From: Hymenobacter sp. BRD67
Lineage (GTDB): Bacteria > Bacteroidota > Bacteroidia > Cytophagales > Hymenobacteraceae
DNA: 64,000 nt
Direction: 5' to 3'
Assembly (NCBI RefSeq): GCF_013256425.1
Contig: NZ_CP053904.1
Location: forward strand, 4,278,001-4,342,000
The translations under genes and the position numbers were made by a program. The notes under the pieces were generated by a model that saw nothing but the letters and a program-made list of their open reading frames with translations, made no database searches and was not told the origin of the DNA. Shown piece by piece: positions 18,407-26,520 of this stretch (positions within the stretch are counted from its first letter, which is position 1; each line of letters begins with the position of its first letter).

Positions 18407-18960
18407 CTAGCTTGGGCGCCCGGCCAGCCCTTTACGGTAAATGAGGTCACGCTGCACATCCTGGCCCAGCTTAAAGGCCACCTCGCCCACTTCGCGAAAG
18501 CCAAAGCGCTGGTAAAAAGCCTTGGCCCGCTCGTTGTGCTCCCACACGCCCAGCACCACGGCCGTGCAGCTTTCGGCCTGCGCCAGGTCGAGGCAGCGCC
18601 GCATCAGGGCCGCGCCCAGCCCGGTGCCAATCCATTCTTCCACAATGTAAAGCTGCTTGATTTCGAGCTGCCAGGCCATGGCCGTACTTGCGGCAGCCAG
18701 GCCCAGGGTCGAGTTTTTTGCTGCCAGAGCATAGCCCACCAGCCGGCCCTGCATCTCGGCCAGCAGGAAGGTGTTATCAGCGTTTTGCAGCTGGGCCAGC
18801 TGCAATTCGGGCTATAGGTTTCGGCCAGGTAGGCGGTCATATCCGCGGGCGTATTAGTAGCCGCGAAGGTTTCCTGGAAGGTTTGGCGGCCCAGTTCAGC
18901 CAGCCGGGTAGCGGTGGCCAGGCTGGCTTTAGCCACAGAAATGCGCAGGGGAGAAGACAT
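18407..18960 (-). CDS. GNAT family N-acetyltransferase (frameshifted)
   Basis: The product is about 184 residues after one restored base. The start (MSSPLRISVAKASLATATRLAELGRQTFQETFAATN) lies in one frame and the rest (LQLAQLQNADNTFLLAEM ... LEIKQLYIVEEWIGTGLGAALMRR ... WEHNERAKAFYQRFGFREVG) in the next. The break is near 18811, where a G seems lost between AGCCC and GAA. GTGLGAALM is the acetyl-CoA loop and NERAKAFYQRFGF the C-terminal signature. The substrate is unknown. Confidence 0.82.
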
Positions 18961-19008
18961 ACTGACTGCAAAGGTGCAGCCGCCCGGCCAGTTGTGACGC
19001 CGCCACGG

Positions 19009-19250
19009 CTAGCGGCTCATGCCCACGCGCCAGCCGGCATAGCTGGTGAGCCCGCCCGCTCCCAGCCCCAGCAGCACGGCCGCCAGCGGCCGGGCACCAA
19101 GCACGCCGAGTGCCCGCCAGTCGTAAAGCAATACGTAAAGCCGCAGCAGCTCCCCAGAAATAACAAGATGCCGGCGGCAATCAGCAGCCCGGCCACCACA
19201 CGGCGCGAAGCAGGCGAAAGAATACGACGGGAAGGCGGGCGACGCGGCAT
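19009..19250 (-). CDS. Small two-helix membrane protein (frameshifted)
   Basis: The reading frame starts MPRRPPSRRILSPASRR, enters a first hydrophobic helix (VVAGLLIAAGILLFLG), and after one restored base near 19155 continues LLRLYVLLYDWRALGVL, then a second helix (PLAAVLLGLGAGGL), ending YAGWRVGMSR at 19009. Repaired length is about 80 residues. I know no function for it. It lies directly upstream of the GNAT gene on the same strand. Confidence 0.5.
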
Positions 19251-19293
19251 AAGCAGTAGCTAAACCCCCGGCCGCCGCGCGATGTTCCCGCGC

Positions 19294-19323
19294 TTGCGAT
19301 TCGCTACCTCTTTCCTACCTTTG
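19294..19323 (+). promoter_or_regulatory. tRNA-Gly promoter (TTG-N19-TACCTTTG)
   Basis: TTG at 19294-19296 and TACCTTTG at 19316-19323 with a 19-base spacer match the Bacteroidota housekeeping promoter. The tRNA begins 16 bases further on. Confidence 0.75.
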
Positions 19324-19339
19324 CCCTACCAAACACCCC

Positions 19340-19412
19340 GCGAGAGTAGCTCAGTTGGTAGAGCATCAGCTTCCCAAGCTGAGGGTCGCGAGTTCGAACC
19401 TCGTTTCTCGCT
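19340..19412 (+). tRNA. tRNA-Gly (anticodon CCC)
   Basis: The cloverleaf is complete: acceptor GCGAGAG/TTCTCGC, D arm with AGCTCAGTTGGTAGAGC, anticodon stem TCAGC/GCTGA around the loop TTCCCAA (anticodon CCC), and T arm GCGAGTTCGAACCTCGT. CCA is not encoded. An AT-rich accessory block starts directly after it, so it is the probable integration site. Confidence 0.95.
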
Positions 19413-19419
19413 CGTTAAG

Positions 19420-19455
19420 AATCAGCCGCTTAGATGAAAGTCTGAGTGGCTGATT
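19420..19455 (+). terminator. Terminator hairpin after tRNA-Gly
   Basis: AATCAGCCGCTTAGA at 19420-19434 pairs with TCTGAGTGGCTGATT at 19441-19455 (one mismatch, one wobble) and is followed by TGTTTTT. It could terminate the tRNA transcript; because the accessory block begins here, the hairpin could also belong to the insert. Confidence 0.65.
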
Positions 19456-19668
19456 TGTTTTTGGGTTATGCGTTGGGTTATACAAGTTACTACGGCTTGC
19501 TCAAGCTATAGTTCTCATATTGCATTCTGAGAGGACTCTTTAGTTTCTTTTTCCGATTCTGCTTCGGTCTTCACGATGTGAAGCACATTTTGAGTACTAT
19601 TGCTCATCCTTAGTTGGCTATCTTCCATTTGCAGAAAATAAGCTGGCCAAAACACAGCTCATTCAAAA

Positions 19669-20943
19669 ATGATGTTTAAAAGATTACGTATAGTAGATTG
19701 GCGCCAATACGGTAATATAGACATTGAGTTTCATAAAAAACTCACAGTTATAACTGGTGCTAATGGGGCTGGTAAAACCACCTTGCTGAATATTCTTAAT
19801 ACTCAGCTAGGTGGAGTACAACAGCCGCTTGTCGGTGTACCCACAATGGGCCTAGCAGGACTAATTTATACATCAGGTTTTCCTAAAGTCCGTAGATTTT
19901 TTGAATCCCTTTTGCCTATTCAACCTTATCAACAGCAACAGTTTGCGGGGTTCGCAAGAATAGGCACTATCTACTATGACAATGGACAGTCAGCCGAAAT
20001 TGGTATTCCACAAAATCCGAGTTCTACATACAACTTCCATATTCCTAATCCTCAGCCAGTAAAAGGATTTTCTATAAATTCAATAAGGCCCTTGTTTAAA
20101 TATGAACAAGTTTCTCATATCCCAACTAGTTTGTTCCCTAAACAGCAGTATTACAATCTTTATAAGAACTCAAGTAATAATAGATTCTACGGTAATTCCA
20201 ATAATAACAAAAATGAAACATATTTTATAAAAGAAACACTTCTTTCTTGGGCTACTTACGGCCCTGGTAATGCAATTATTGCGCCTAACCCTCAGGCTCT
20301 CAAATTATTCAACGATTTTGAAATCATACTAGGTAAAGTTTTGCCTACTACACTTGGATTTATTAAGATTACTATAAGGCCTCCTGAAGTTGTTCTAGTA
20401 ACTAGGACGGGTGAATTCCCAATCGATGCTGTTTCTGGAGGAGTAGCATCTATAATTGATTTGGCTTGGCAGATATATATGTTTGACAGTGGTGGTGAGC
20501 CATTTGTGGTGACTATAGATGAGCCGGAAAATCATTTGCATCCAGAAATACAAAAAAGCTTATTGCCAAACATGGCACTAGCTTTTTCTAATTGTCAATT
20601 TATTGTAGTTACACATAGCCCTTTCATTATTACGTCTATGTCAGACTCCAATGCCTACGCCTTGAAGTATAATGACGTTGGAAAGGTAGATTCTGTTCTT
20701 TTAGATCGGGTAGATAAGTCTGGTTCGGCTAACGATATTCTTAAAGAGGTTTTAGGACTTGAGGATACTTTGCCATATTGGGTTGATGATGAGATTAATC
20801 GCATCATAGAGAAATACAAAGCAGTCGAAGTTGGTGACGCCAGCATCAGTAGCTTTAAAGATGATCTGTCAAAAGCGGGACTAGGTAAGTACGTACCTGA
20901 ATCGTTATTGAAATTACTTGAGAACTATAAGAAAATTAATTAG
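19669..20943 (+). CDS. AAA/ABC-type ATPase, Septu-like defence protein (PtuA-like)
   Basis: A 424-residue SMC/RecF-like ATPase. Walker A is GANGAGKTT (residues 30-38), an ABC-signature-like SGG lies near 256-258, Walker B is VVTIDEPENHLHP (Asp284-Glu285), and the switch histidine is in VVTHSPF (His316). The stop TAG is followed with no gap by the ATG of an HNH protein; this pair matches the ATPase plus HNH nuclease layout of type I Septu antiphage systems. Both genes are much more AT-rich than their neighbours and sit beside a tRNA and phage remnants, so horizontal acquisition is likely. Septu identity is inferred from domain pairing and size; an unclassified OLD-like ATPase/HNH system is the alternative. 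Confidence 0.8.
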   Translation: MMFKRLRIVDWRQYGNIDIEFHKKLTVITGANGAGKTTLLNILNTQLGGVQQPLVGVPTMGLAGLIYTSGFPKVRRFFESLLPIQPYQQQQFAGFARIGTIYYDNGQSAEIGIPQNPSSTYNFHIPNPQPVKGFSINSIRPLFKYEQVSHIPTSLFPKQQYYNLYKNSSNNRFYGNSNNNKNETYFIKETLLSWATYGPGNAIIAPNPQALKLFNDFEIILGKVLPTTLGFIKITIRPPEVVLVTRTGEFPIDAVSGGVASIIDLAWQIYMFDSGGEPFVVTIDEPENHLHPEIQKSLLPNMALAFSNCQFIVVTHSPFIITSMSDSNAYALKYNDVGKVDSVLLDRVDKSGSANDILKEVLGLEDTLPYWVDDEINRIIEKYKAVEVGDASISSFKDDLSKAGLGKYVPESLLKLLENYKKIN

Positions 20944-21600
20944 ATGGTTCCTTTGATTAAATTACCTAAGCCTGCTGTGCTGAGATTAAGGTCTTTAACT
21001 TGGACTGTTAACCTAATGGCATACCGAAATCGTAATGAAAAGCCACCTAAGCTTGTACTCAATAAGTATAATCACAAGAAGGTAAAGGAGACATTAGTAA
21101 ATGAAACTAGTGGGAAATGTGCTTATTGTGAAAGCAAAGTCACACATGTTTATCCGGGTGATATTGAGCATATTTTACCCAAATCTGATTTCCCCAAGCT
21201 TACTTTCGAATGGAATAATTTGACATTTTCGTGCAGTGTTTGCAATGGGCATAAGTCTAATTATTATGATGCTCAAAACCCGGTTTTGAACCCATACTCA
21301 GATGCAATATATGAACACATTACGTCTTCAGGAGCAATGATAATTCATATGCCTGGTAGCGTGCGAGGAGAAATAACATACAAACTTCTCGAATTAAATA
21401 GGGGTAATTTAATTGAGCGTAGAGAAGAAGCACTTGTTATTTTCAGAAAGTATTTAGATGCATATGTTAAAGAGCAAAATATTTATTTAAAAAGCCTTTA
21501 TAAAAAAGAAATAATCGGAATGATAAGTCCCGATAAAGAGTTTAGCTTTGTACTAAAAAATTCATTAAGTTTTTTTATTTCTAAAGGATTAAATATTTAG
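20944..21600 (+). CDS. HNH endonuclease, Septu-like defence protein (PtuB-like)
   Basis: A 218-residue nuclease with paired zinc-binding cysteines KCAYC (Cys59, Cys62) and CSVC (Cys97, Cys100). Between them DIEHILPK carries the HNH histidine (His76), followed by WNNLTFSC and the CNGHK ending. This arrangement is typical of PtuB and related HNH proteins. The ATG directly follows the stop of the ATPase gene, so the two are probably translationally coupled. The presumed role is to cut DNA when the ATPase partner is triggered by infection. Low GC supports recent transfer. Confidence 0.8.
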   Translation: MVPLIKLPKPAVLRLRSLTWTVNLMAYRNRNEKPPKLVLNKYNHKKVKETLVNETSGKCAYCESKVTHVYPGDIEHILPKSDFPKLTFEWNNLTFSCSVCNGHKSNYYDAQNPVLNPYSDAIYEHITSSGAMIIHMPGSVRGEITYKLLELNRGNLIERREEALVIFRKYLDAYVKEQNIYLKSLYKKEIIGMISPDKEFSFVLKNSLSFFISKGLNI

Positions 21601-21705
21601 TTTTTAATTGGTATTTAACTGGCATTGTCTTTTTAACCATTTCTTAACCGATTTGTAGACGACATGAAAAGTCCTGCACGAAACAGGCAGGTGTTATAAT
21701 TATTA

Positions 21706-21897
21706 TTAGCGCCCAAATGTCTGATAAACAGTAATGTGCTTGATAGCAGCCGTGGCATGTCGGCGAATAGCCTGTGTAAGGCAGTCGAGCATGTCATCGT
21801 GCGTAGCGGTCGGGAAGGCCGCCGCCTAGCTCACCAAAGCCTCATTCCAGGGCCCTTCCAGCAGCACGAAGCTTCTGACCTCGATAGGCCCTTGCGC
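21706..21897 (-). pseudogene. Phage terminase large-subunit C-terminal fragment
   Basis: Reading the minus strand upstream from the stop at 21706-21708 gives GPIEVRSFVLLEGPWNEALV, an internal TAG, then AAAFPTATHDDMLDCLTQAI and a short tail. FP..THDDMLD is the C-terminal signature of phage terminase large subunits (nuclease domain end). No N-terminal ATPase part remains, and a stop interrupts it, so it is a relic. Confidence 0.6.
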
Positions 21898-22092
21898 TTA
21901 GCGATACCCAACTAGCACCTTTTCTACCGTTTTCTCACTCAGAAAGTACTCGTCGGCCAACTGGGCTACTACCTGCTCCCGTTCGGGCCGCTGGGCCCGG
22001 GGTACGTTGGTGAAGCGCTTATAAAAGGCATCCCGAATCCGCTGGTTACGCTGGTCGAGATTGGCCTGGCGCACGGCCGCGGGGGTAGTCAT
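21898..22092 (-). CDS. Small phage-associated helix-turn-helix-like protein
   Basis: A 64-residue protein (MTTPAAVRQANLDQRNQRIRD..., then PEREQVVAQLADEYFLSEKTVEKVLVGYR). The second half looks like a helix-turn-helix (VVAQLADEY-FLSEKTVEKVL). I associate such short proteins with phage packaging regions of Bacteroidota, which fits the terminase fragment immediately downstream. Whether it is still expressed is unknown. Confidence 0.55.
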   Translation of the reverse strand: MTTPAAVRQANLDQRNQRIRDAFYKRFTNVPRAQRPEREQVVAQLADEYFLSEKTVEKVLVGYR

Positions 22093-22238
22093 AAACAGGC
22101 GGGGCAGGGCTACGAAAAAGCCCCATCTGAGGCAGACAGGGTTTTCGGCGCTAGACTATGAAAAACGGGCTGTTGAACCCGGGGGTAAAGCTGGGCTAGC
22201 CCCCAGGCTGGGGCAAGCAACTTATACCTAATCGGTGC

Positions 22239-22438
22239 TCAGGGGCGGCCCTGCTTGCGTAGCTCGGGTAGCGGGCAATAAAGCGGTAGAGACTGCCGGG
22301 CGTGCGGCCCAGGGCGTGGGCCAGCGCCGCGGCCGGCCGGTGGCGGTAGTGCTGGGCCAGGAACACGTAGTCGCGGCGCGTGTAGGCCCGGCGAGTCAGT
22401 AGGTTGGCATAGACTAGGTAAAAAGGCGGTAGTGACAA
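22239..22438 (-). CDS. Small HTH/Myb-like protein (frameshifted)
   Basis: The frame MSLPPFYLVYANLLTRRAYTRRDYVFLAQHYRHRPAAALAHALGRTPGSLYRFIARYP switches after one restored C to ELRKQGRP and a stop at 22239. The core (TRRDYVFLAQHYRHRPAAALAHALGRTPGSLYRFI) resembles a three-helix SANT/Myb-type DNA-binding unit. It belongs to the same minus-strand cluster as the phage-associated gene. The function is not known. Confidence 0.4.
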
Positions 22439-22526
22439 GTGGGGTGAAGGCAGGTTTTTTGAGGTGGTAGGCCAGTAGGTAGGCAGCCCTCATCCACTCA
22501 TCAGAAAAGGGCTATACTTTGGAGCT

Positions 22527-22829
22527 ATAAAAAAGCTCCTGTTTCTCTGCGCGTGCCTGCTGGCCCAAACGAGTGGGCCAGGGGTTGTCGTCGTAAGCCT
22601 AAGCTATGGGCGAACAAAATTCACGATTAAGGCTATTATCACCCGGGAGGATGGTAAAAGCGAGGTGCTGGAAATACCGGCTGGGCAAAATGATGAAAAA
22701 AAGATGGCTACTTCGCAAGGGTACCAAAAATTGATTGCCAAACTTTATCAGGAGGGCTACACCATCAAGAGCACCTTTACGCTGGAGGGGGCTGGCGCAA
22801 CTTCGTTGGTATTTGTGAAAGGCCAGTAG
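22527..22829 (+). CDS. Small secreted protein lacking a canonical start codon
   Basis: An open frame of about 100 residues begins IKKLLFLCACLLAQTSG (a clean signal peptide ending in AQ) and continues with VVVVSLSYGRTKFTIKAIITRE, EVLEIPAGQNDEKKMATSQGYQKLIAKLYQEGY and a C-terminal STFTLEGAGATSLVFVKGQ. The codon where Met is expected is ATA (22527), so the start has mutated, is misread, or lies elsewhere. Coherent protein sequence and a good terminator right after it (22832-22868) argue that it is a real gene. No family was recognised. Confidence 0.5.
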   Translation: MKKLLFLCACLLAQTSGPGVVVVSLSYGRTKFTIKAIITREDGKSEVLEIPAGQNDEKKMATSQGYQKLIAKLYQEGYTIKSTFTLEGAGATSLVFVKGQ

Positions 22830-22831
22830 GT

Positions 22832-22868
22832 CACCCGCCCGCCAGCAGCTGAGCCAGGCGGGCGGGTG
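22832..22868 (+). terminator. GC-rich hairpin terminator
   Basis: CACCCGCCCGCC at 22832-22843 pairs perfectly with GGCGGGCGGGTG at 22857-22868, two bases after the stop of the small secreted protein gene. Confidence 0.65.
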
Positions 22869-22931
22869 AGCAAGTGATACTGAGGTGGTCGGGTGAAATA
22901 GAAGAGAATTAGGTGCTAACTTCCCACCTCC

Positions 22932-23526
22932 ATGGAAAAAGCGCCTCCCACGAAACGGCCGCGCTATGATGCGGCCTTCCGCGCCGAAGCCCTGCGCCTG
23001 GCCAGCGATATCACGTATCTGCCGCTGGCCTCCAGTCAGTAGGTTTACTGCTGTGCCTTTCAGGACGTATGTACCAGGCAGGTGGTGGGCACGGTGCCGC
23101 CGGGGCGGCACTTAGCAGGTGCGCGCTGACATGCCCGAGGCGCTGGTGATTACGGCCTTGCAGCGGGCGCTGCTCGCCCAGTGGCCCGCTCCCGGCCTGA
23201 TTGTCCACTCCGACCGGGGCGGCCAGTACTTGGGCAACGGCTACAAAACCCTGCTGCGCAACGCCCAGGCCCAGCTCTAGCACAGCCGCCGGGGCGGCTG
23301 CTACGACAACGCGCAGGCGGAGTGCCGCTGGTCCCGCCTCAAAACGGAGCTACTCGAACTTCGCGATTGGCCTGTTTTCCTGGACTCGGCCGACGCGCAA
23401 GCCAGCGTGGTCGACTATTTTGACTACTACAATCACCAGCGCCGCCGCTCCAGTATTGGCTATTTAAAGCCTTATCCCTTTCATCAACAGAAACTTGCCA
23501 CTATCGCCCAATTCTCTCCTGCCTAA
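22932..23526 (+). pseudogene. Degenerate IS3-family transposase (orfA/orfB deletion fusion)
   Basis: The left part encodes MEKAPPTKRPRYDAAFRAEALRLASD, the start of an IS3 OrfA. It then jumps directly into OrfB integrase core sequence (DITYLPLA, then after frameshifts HSDRGGQYLGNGYKTLL, RRGGCYDNAQAECRWSRLKTELLEL, VVDYFDYYNHQRRRSSIGYLKP). In-frame stops occur near 23040 and 23278. The missing middle (end of OrfA and start of OrfB) shows an internal deletion. HSDRGGQY, the DNAQAE glutamate and YNHQRRRSS are the recognisable DDE and YxxxRxHSxxxY-like landmarks. No terminal inverted repeat pair could be identified. Confidence 0.85.
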
Positions 23527-23737
23527 CTAGACCAACCCAAGCCAGGCTGGGGGAGTGTGTCCCCTCACTGCAACGTCTCTCTAAAGTTAAGATGGATTGT
23601 GCTTGCAAAGCAACTGGTTACGCGGCCCATCATTTTTTTGATGACGAAATGAATGACAAAAAGTGTGTCGTATAGCTCCTTAGGTCGAAAATAAGATTTG
23701 AGACAAGCAGTGTCAAAAAAATCAACATTGCCAATGA

Positions 23738-23767
23738 ATTGCCGGGCGTAATAATGCCGTAAATTTG
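23738..23767 (+). promoter_or_regulatory. Promoter of the pyr leader (ATTG-N18-TAAATTTG)
   Basis: ATTG at 23738-23741 and TAAATTTG at 23760-23767 match the Bacteroidota promoter. Transcription would begin near 23774, giving a leader of about 400 bases before pyrB. Confidence 0.6.
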
Positions 23768-23771
23768 CATC

Positions 23772-24173
23772 ATGCTTCAACCAAAAAACTTGTTGATGAA
23801 GCGCGGAACCCTGCTCGGCCGGGAACCGCGAGGGAGCCGGAAGGTCTTCACTACCATCGTTTCTCCCGATTTTACTTCTGGTATTTCCGTTATTTTTTTT
23901 GATTGTTGCCCCGCTGCCGTTTCGGATTCCGAAACGGTTTTTTTATGCCCGTTGAGCTCGTCGGGTGCTGCCCCACAGCCAATTTGTATTTCACAACCCC
24001 GCTGCTACCCCACCTATACCCCCGTGGACGCTAACCGCCTTGCCCGCAACCGTGGCGGCTGCCGCCAGCGCCTTAGCCCACGCCAGCAGCCCGTTTTTCC
24101 GTCGTAGGCCGGGGCAGATAAGAGTTCACATTGTCCGTTTTAGCTAGTCAATCTCATTTTCTTCAGCTTCGGT
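23772..24173 (+). promoter_or_regulatory. pyrB leader region with internal terminator
   Basis: About 400 bases without a supported gene. It contains a foldable 5' part (GCTTCAAC...GTTGATGAAGC at 23773-23801; CGGC...ACC-GCGA-GGG...GCCG at about 23816-23842) and a perfect intrinsic terminator at 23918-23945. Downstream of that I see no conserved motif. It may be a pyrimidine-responsive attenuator or a separate small RNA of about 170 nt; the sequence does not decide. Confidence 0.45.
23918..23945 (+). terminator. Intrinsic terminator inside the pyr leader
   Basis: CCGTTTCGGATTCCGAAACGG folds into an eight- to nine-base perfect stem with a short loop and is followed at once by TTTTTTT. It lies about 150-170 bases after the predicted start of transcription and 229 bases before pyrB. 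Confidence 0.8.
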
Positions 24174-25141
24174 ATGGCACGTAAAGACCTGCTCGACATC
24201 GCATCCCTTCACCGTGAGGAAATCGAGTTCCTGCTCGACCAATCCACGTCGTTTAAAAAACTATTCACCCGCTCGGTGAAAAAAATCCCTGCTCTCGAGG
24301 GCAAGTCCGTGCTCATGCTGTTCTACGAGGCCAGCACCCGGACGCACTCCTCCTTCGAGGTCGCGGCCAAGCGCCTGTCGGCGGAGGTGACGAATTTCAA
24401 CGTCGACCACTCCTCCATTACCAAGGGCGAGTCGGTGCGCGAGACCATCGAGACGCTCCAGGCCATGCGCACTGACTACATCGTCGTCCGCCATAGTCAC
24501 TCCGGCCTGCCCGGCATGATTGCCCGCCAAACCACGGCGGCGGTCATCAATGCCGGCGATGGGGCGCACGAGCACCCTACCCAGGCCCTGCTGGACGCCT
24601 TCACTATTAAGGAGAAATTTCCTGACCCCAGGGGCAAAAAAGTCCTCATCATCGGCGATATTCTTCACTCCCGCGTCGCGCGCTCCACCAGCACCCTGCT
24701 CCAAAAGCTGGGCGTCGAGGTTGCTTACCTCGGCCCAGGCTCACTGGTGCCTAAGTATGTGCCGGCAAGCATCCGACGCTTCACCGACTATGAGGCGGCC
24801 ATGACCTGGGCGCCCGATGTGGTGTACCTGCTCCGGGTGCAGCTGGAGCGCCAGGACGTGCAGTTTTTCCCCAGCGTGCGCGAATATCACCGGGTCTACG
24901 GCATCACCAATACCCGATTGGCGGAAATCCGCGACCGCGGCCTCTACATCATGCACCCCGGCCCCGTAAACCGGGGGTAGAGCTCTGCGACGCCGTTATG
25001 GACTACGAGCGCAGCCTTATCACCAACCAGGTCGAAAATGGCATCTCCGTTCGCATGGCCGTGCTCGACTGGCTCACGCCGGGTGGGGAGTTCCCGCGGC
25101 AGGAAGCGTATGCCGCCCGCAACGAGCCAGCTCAACGGTGA
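24174..25141 (+). CDS. pyrB: Aspartate carbamoyltransferase catalytic subunit (frameshifted)
   Basis: This enzyme condenses aspartate and carbamoyl phosphate, the first committed step of pyrimidine synthesis. The protein starts MARKDLLDIASLHREEIEFLL and carries the carbamoyl phosphate loop as STRTHSSFE (most family members read STRTR), the HPTQALLD motif, and the IMHPGPVNRG aspartate-side motif. At 24976-24980 a GGGGG run produces an early TAG. With one more G the frame continues VELCDAVMDYERSLITNQV...ISVRMAVLDWL to a stop at 25141, a normal 322 residues. pyrC follows after 103 bases. Confidence 0.92.
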
Positions 25142-25244
25142 TTACGCCCTGACCGCCGGATGCGGCGGGCTTTGCCCGCGCGTTTGAATATTAAAATTAT
25201 AAAATAGTAACACCCTCTTGCCGGTTTACCGCACTCATCCAGCT

Positions 25245-26520
25245 ATGCTTCTCCTTCAAAATGCCCGCATTGCCTCCGAAAATTCACCAGTGCTTCTCGA
25301 AAGCGATGTCCTGATTGTCGAAGGAAAAATCCGGGCCATCGGCAGCCGCCTGGCCATTCCCGAGGGCGCCCGCGTCATCGACGCGCACGGCCGGGTTCTG
25401 ATGCCCGCCATGTTTGATGCCCATGTCCATTTCCGCGCCCCCGGCTTTGAGAACAAGGAAACCATCACTACGGGTAGCGAAGCGGCCATCAACGGCGGCA
25501 TTACCGGCGTGGTGATGATGCCCAACACCCGCCCGGCCTCGATTCGGCGACCGCGGTGGCCACCGTGCTGGAAAATGCCAAGCACCGGTCGCGCATTCCG
25601 GTGTATACTTCCGGCTGCGTCACCAAGAACCGCGAGGGCAAGGAGCTGGCGGAAATCGAGGGCATGCGCGAGCTTGGGGTGAAAATGCTCACCGACGACG
25701 GCGACACCACCGGCGACCCGGCGGTACTGCTGCGGGCAATGCAGTACGCCACCGAGTTTGGGATGTTTTTTGCCAGCCACTGCGAGGTGCCGGAGCTGGC
25801 CGGGCCGCGCGCCCTCAACGAAGGGGTGATGAGCTACCGGCTCGGCATTAAGGGCTCGCCGGCGTGCGCGGAGGAAATCATTATCGACCGCGACATTCGC
25901 CTGGCCCGGGCGGCGGGCGCGCACGTGCACATCCAGCACGTGTCCAGCAAGCTCGGCATGGAAACCATTCGCTGGTGGAAATCGCGCGGCGATGTGAAGG
26001 TGACGGCCGAAGTGGCCCCGCATCACCTGCTGTTCACCGACGAGCACATCGGGGATTACGACACGAACTATAAAATGAACCCGCCGCTGCGGACGCAGGC
26101 CGATTGTGATGCCCTACTCGCGGGCTCATCGACGGCGTATTCGACCTCATTGCTACCGACCACGCCCCGCACACTCCCTTCGAAAAAGCCCAGGATTTTA
26201 TCAGCGCGCCCAATGGCATCACCGGCCTCGATACGGCCCTTGTCTCGCTCTATCACCACTTCGTCGAGCCCGGAAAATTTGGGTGGGACCTGGTGGTGAA
26301 GCGCTATTCGGCGGAGCCCCGCCGCCTGATGGGCCTGCCGGCAGCTGCCATCGAAGTCGGCCAGCAAGCCGACTGCCTCTTATTCGATACCGAAGCGGAA
26401 ACGACCTTCACGCGGGAATTCATGAAATCCAAATCCCAGAACACACCCTTTATCAACCAGACGCTGAAAGGTCGGGTAGACCTGGTGATTTTAGGCACGG
26501 AAATCCTGCTGGAGCGCTAA
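25245..26520 (+). CDS. pyrC: Dihydroorotase (two frameshifts)
   Basis: This zinc amidohydrolase cyclises carbamoyl aspartate. The amino-terminal metal motif is FDAHVHFR; further on come SHCEVPE, HIQHVSSKLG, APHHLL and IATDHAPHTPFEKA with the catalytic Asp. The frame breaks near 25540 (PNTRPA | DSATAVATVL) and near 26122 (CDALLAG | LIDGVFDLIATDH); one base restored at each yields about 425 residues, a standard length for the type I enzyme. ATG 25245 is chosen because MLLLQNARI starts the beta domain. It is probably co-transcribed with pyrB. Confidence 0.92.

Noticed and set aside
23565..23780. 71-residue open frame on the minus strand before the pyr promoter
   Set aside because: No motif, no promoter on that strand, and its start lies inside the leader promoter of the opposite strand.
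23811..23860. CCGGAAGG in the pyrB leader resembling the apical loop of signal recognition particle RNA
   Set aside because: The flanking symmetric-loop sequences (CAGG on one side, AGCA on the other) are absent and the surrounding stem does not extend.
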